Shown here one piece after another: positions 4,588 to 5,816 of a stretch of 5,816 bases of DNA. The position numbers and the translations under genes are program-made. Numbering within the stretch: the stretch's first letter is position 1; each line of letters begins with the position of its first letter. The stretch comes from DYJK01 sp964464825. GTDB lineage: Bacteria > Bacteroidota > Ignavibacteria > Ignavibacteriales > Melioribacteraceae. The notes under the pieces were generated by a model. It made no database searches. It was given only the letters and a program-made list of their open reading frames with translations, and had not been told where the DNA came from. The stretch covers positions 1-5,816 of the forward strand of contig CAYXKL010000137.1 of the NCBI GenBank assembly GCA_964464825.1, written 5' to 3'.

Positions 4588-5514
4588 CTAATTATCTTTA
4601 CCAAATTTTAATATTACAGATTCTTTTTCTCTTTCGGAAAGTCCTTCAGATTTGACAGTAGACTTGAATAAATCGAAAACATTTTGTGCTTTGTTCGGAT
4701 CTACATGTATTTCCTTATGATCTGACATAAATTTTTTAAGATCTGATTTACTACTTGTTTGAGAAGGACCTTTAACATCCTCCTGAATGTTTAATGCTTG
4801 TTTGAGTAAGGAGATAATTTCTTCGCGTAAATCCTGAACTTTAATAGTATCGGGTGCAGATGGTGTTGATAGTATAGTACTTGTTGTGGTTTTATCTTCG
4901 GAAATATTGTTGATTGAGGCAACAGTTTCAGAAGAAGCTTTAGCAATTACATCAGAGAGCGAAGAATCCTTTTTTACTTCAAAATCATCAGTCTCTTCAT
5001 ATTCCTTATCGATATAGTTAGGATCGAATGCAAAGATGGCATCGGCATAAATTTTATCATTCTGGTTTTGCGCTTCAATAGCTTTAAGATCAAAACGGAA
5101 TATTTCGGCAAAGTTTGGTTCAGTTTCCCAATGAGTAAGAGAGCTTAATCCAACTTGTTGAATTTTAAATCTAAATCTGTTTGGATCTAGATCGAACCGT
5201 AAATGACGTAAATCTTTGATTGCAAAGATCGGATCAAAATAAACGAGTTCTATCCGCTTATCAATTTTTATAAAGTAGCCGTATTTTGTTGAATATGCGT
5301 CAAGGTTATTAACATTTGTAAGAAGCCTATAAATGATCATATTTTTGGGAGATGGGTCTTTAACATAATTACAGACTTCAAAGTAACTAATGCGGTGTGG
5401 CCTTTTTATTTTATCTTTTTTGTAGATAATCTTAAAACTATCATTAAAATTAAACAGGTTCTGAGAGTAGATCAGAATATCATTGGTTTTTATGTCTGAG
5501 GTTTCTAAGAGCAT
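4588..5514 (-). CDS. Hypothetical protein, 308 residues, not recognised
   Basis: I do not recognise this family. Residues 1-165 look like a folded domain rich in aromatic and charged residues (for example KNMIIYRLLTN, RIELVYFDPIFAIKDLRHLR, PNRFRFKIQQVG) with alternating patterns suggestive of beta strands. Residues about 166-225 are acidic and Ser/Thr-rich (KEYEETDDFEV, EDKTTTSTILSTPSAP), probably a flexible linker. Residues about 225-245 (VQDLREEIISLLKQAL) could form an amphipathic helix, and the Lys/Glu-rich end (SEREKESVILKF) is also helical in character. No signal peptide, membrane segment, Walker motif or other catalytic motif is visible, so it is probably cytoplasmic. The start at 5514 is the only upstream ATG consistent with the frame; a heptamer array lies about 8 bases before it. 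It shares strand with the polysaccharide genes, but a 373-base gap separates it from wbpA, so a functional link is not established. Confidence 0.75.
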   Translation of the reverse strand: MLLETSDIKTNDILIYSQNLFNFNDSFKIIYKKDKIKRPHRISYFEVCNYVKDPSPKNMIIYRLLTNVNNLDAYSTKYGYFIKIDKRIELVYFDPIFAIKDLRHLRFDLDPNRFRFKIQQVGLSSLTHWETEPNFAEIFRFDLKAIEAQNQNDKIYADAIFAFDPNYIDKEYEETDDFEVKKDSSLSDVIAKASSETVASINNISEDKTTTSTILSTPSAPDTIKVQDLREEIISLLKQALNIQEDVKGPSQTSSKSDLKKFMSDHKEIHVDPNKAQNVFDLFKSTVKSEGLSEREKESVILKFGKDN

Positions 5515-5520
5515 ATTTTT

Positions 5521-5557
5521 AAGTAATCAGTTATCAGTTGACAATTATCAGTTATAA
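5521..5557. repeat. Short heptamer array upstream of the 308-residue gene
   Basis: GTAATCA, GTTATCA, GTTGACA, ATTATCA and GTTATAA lie in tandem, ending about 8 bases from the ATG at 5514. The same placement is seen before the other three main genes. Confidence 0.8.
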
Positions 5558-5591
5558 ATCTCAGAAATAGAGATTAAATTATTCCTCTATA

Positions 5592-5619
5592 CAAACTTAA
5601 TTCTGTTTAACTAATCAAA
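5592..5619 (-). promoter_or_regulatory. Possible Bacteroidota-type promoter
   Basis: On the minus strand TTTG (5619-5616) is followed after 16 bases by TAAGTTTG (5599-5592), matching the TTTG / TAnnTTTG pattern of the Bacteroidota primary sigma factor, with a spacer slightly shorter than usual. It would give a leader of about 70 bases for the 308-residue gene. Such a motif can occur by chance in AT-rich DNA. Confidence 0.35.
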
Positions 5620-5685
5620 TTTAGTAATTTATAAAGAAATAAATTTAGATTTATGAAAAAGACATAAAACTAAAGATAATAGAAC

Positions 5686-5712
5686 GCTGATTGCGCTGAT
5701 CCAGCTGATCTA
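5686..5712. repeat. Three tandem 9-bp units GCTGATNNN
   Basis: GCTGAT begins at 5686, 5695 and 5704 with variable 3-base spacers. It is a different repeat type from the heptamers and lies upstream of the possible promoter; its role is unknown. Confidence 0.6.
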
Positions 5713-5771
5713 ATCGGATAATAAATACAGAGAACCAAACACTTATCAATATTCACAAAATACTTAGCACA

Positions 5772-5785
5772 AAGAACGAAGAACG
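5772..5785. repeat. Two tandem AAGAACG heptamers
   Basis: Two exact copies are followed by a degenerate third (AAAAAC). The 7-bp period matches the other arrays although the unit sequence differs. Confidence 0.45.
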
Positions 5786-5816
5786 AAAAACAATTTCCAT
5801 TAAACATTATTTATTG

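Larger units (their letters stand above)
5515..5816. other. Non-coding leader region upstream of the 308-residue gene
   Basis: No supported gene lies here on either strand. From the gene outward it contains a short heptamer array (5521-5557), a possible promoter (5592-5619), an AT-rich stretch, three GCTGAT units spaced 9 bases apart (5686-5712) and two AAGAACG units (5772-5785). Confidence 0.6.

Overview
The window reads as part of a surface-polysaccharide (LPS/O-antigen or capsule) gene cluster from an AT-rich bacterium, most likely of the Bacteroidota/Ignavibacteria-Chlorobi group. That placement is an inference. It rests on weak or absent Shine-Dalgarno sequences, one match to the TTTG / TAnnTTTG promoter pattern, the gene content, and dense families of short dispersed repeats. 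Every gene I can support lies on the minus strand.

Layout in transcription order (right to left). 5816-5515 is a non-coding leader with short tandem repeats and a possible promoter. 5514-4588 is a 308-residue soluble protein I do not recognise. 4587-4215 is an intergenic region with candidate hairpins, then a long array of 7-bp repeats. 4214-2754 is a UDP-N-acetylglucosamine 6-dehydrogenase (WbpA type) carrying in-frame repeat-derived segments. 2725-2089 is a 23S-IVP/S23-type four-helix-bundle gene split by a 289-bp insertion that encodes a GIY-YIG endonuclease. 1956-1231 is a DUF2061 membrane domain fused to a degenerate APS kinase (CysC-like) domain. 988 to base 1 is GDP-mannose 4,6-dehydratase (gmd), which is still open at the window edge.

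Gmd and the WbpA-type dehydrogenase make nucleotide-sugar precursors (GDP-4-keto-6-deoxymannose and UDP-GlcNAc uronic acid), which fits a polysaccharide locus. The APS-kinase-like protein would suggest sulfate activation, but many of its substrate and nucleotide residues are substituted, so its role is uncertain.

Two things stand out. First, removing exactly 289 bp (2287-2575) rejoins the four-helix-bundle gene in frame within its most conserved codons. The removed piece has imperfect terminal inverted repeats and holds almost nothing but one GIY-YIG gene, whose stop codon is supplied by the host gene. It looks like a minimal homing-type mobile element. Second, degenerate 7-bp repeats (GTTATCG/GTGATCG/GTAATGA-like) sit directly upstream of all four main start codons. 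They have also entered the gmd and wbpA reading frames, where every third unit has lost the stop codon seen in the non-coding arrays.
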